DNA from: Bettongia penicillata ogilbyi
Taxonomy: Eukaryota; Chordata; Mammalia; Diprotodontia; Potoroidae
Assembly: GCA_023548195.1 (NCBI GenBank)
Contig: JAJHZJ010000532.1
Span: forward strand, 2,635,725 to 2,699,724
Direction: 5' to 3'
Length of the DNA stretch: 64,000 nt
Under the pieces are notes generated by a model. It made no database searches. It saw nothing but the letters and a program-made list of their open reading frames with translations, and had not been told where the DNA came from. Each line of letters begins with the position of its first letter. Within the stretch, counting starts at the first letter, position 1. Shown one piece after another: positions 63,890 through 64,000 of the stretch. Both the position numbers and the translations under genes were made by a program.

Positions 63890-64000
63890 TCTCTTGGAGG
63901 CAATGAGGGTGAAGTGACTTGCCCAAGGTAACACAGCTAGTAAGTGTCTGAGGCTGAATTTGAACTCAGGTCCTCCTGACTCCAGGGTCAGAGTTCTACC
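63890..64000 (-). mobile_element. tRNA-derived SINE, cut by the window end
   Basis: 'gtgaagtgacttgcccaagg', 'aacacagctagtaagtgtct' and 'tgaactcaggtcctcctgac' is the antisense tRNA-like half, running into the window edge. Confidence 0.8.

Larger units (their letters stand above)
57789..64000 (-). other. HOMER1: HOMER1 intron, partial
   Basis: Begins at acceptor TTTCTAG and runs past the window edge. It contains SINEs and a large CR1/L3 LINE. No further HOMER1 exon was found by looking for the preceding coiled-coil coding sequence. Confidence 0.8.

Overview
This is a vertebrate nuclear window from a marsupial-type genome. It is AT-rich, intron-dominated and packed with interspersed repeats: MIR/CORE-SINE relatives, tRNA-headed SINEs typical of marsupials (MAR1-like and WSINE1-like, family names given from memory), LINE-1, LINE-2, CR1/L3 and RTE LINE fragments, and hAT-type MITEs. 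There are no bacterial-style genes, operons or CRISPR arrays. Most long open frames are microsatellite read-through or decayed LINE sequence.

Only one protein-coding gene is directly proven. The minus strand carries the last three coding exons of HOMER1 (57788-57678, 56947-57027 and 42356-42544). They encode the C-terminal 126 residues of the postsynaptic scaffold's coiled coil and tetramerisation zipper. All three exons have GT/AG sites and phase-0 junctions. The 3' UTR runs left from 42355, with its distal end unresolved (candidate poly(A) signals between about 40.8 and 38.3 kb). At the far left, bases 1 to about 1195 look like the end of a plus-strand 3' UTR, with AATAAA at 1172-1177. In human the gene converging on the HOMER1 3' end is JMY, so this is probably the JMY 3' UTR end, by synteny only.

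Layout: 1-1.2 kb, putative JMY 3' end. 1.2-38 kb, intergenic and mostly repeats: L1/L2/RTE fragments at 2.7-14.5 kb, purine, TA and GAT simple repeats at 13-19 kb, L1 and SINE copies at 20-36 kb, and a nearly full-length 5S rRNA pseudogene joined to a SINE at 25.8-26.2 kb. 38-42.36 kb, HOMER1 3' UTR and downstream flank. 42.5-56.9 kb, a 14.4-kb HOMER1 intron holding an L1, a CTCF-like motif, nested SINEs, an HMGN2-like processed pseudogene, a 620-bp CAT/ATC repeat and several unique stretches. 57.0-57.7 kb, a short intron. 57.8-64 kb, part of the next upstream intron, containing SINEs and a CR1/L3 LINE split by an L1 3' end.

I found no convincing new biological system. The items most worth a second look are the 5S rRNA-SINE chimera, SINE subfamilies that share a 3' module but differ in their heads, several nested insertions with readable target-site duplications, the CTCF-like motif, and a 13-bp-arm palindrome near a HOMER1 exon. 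Repeat family names come from recognition of consensus patterns, not from a database search.
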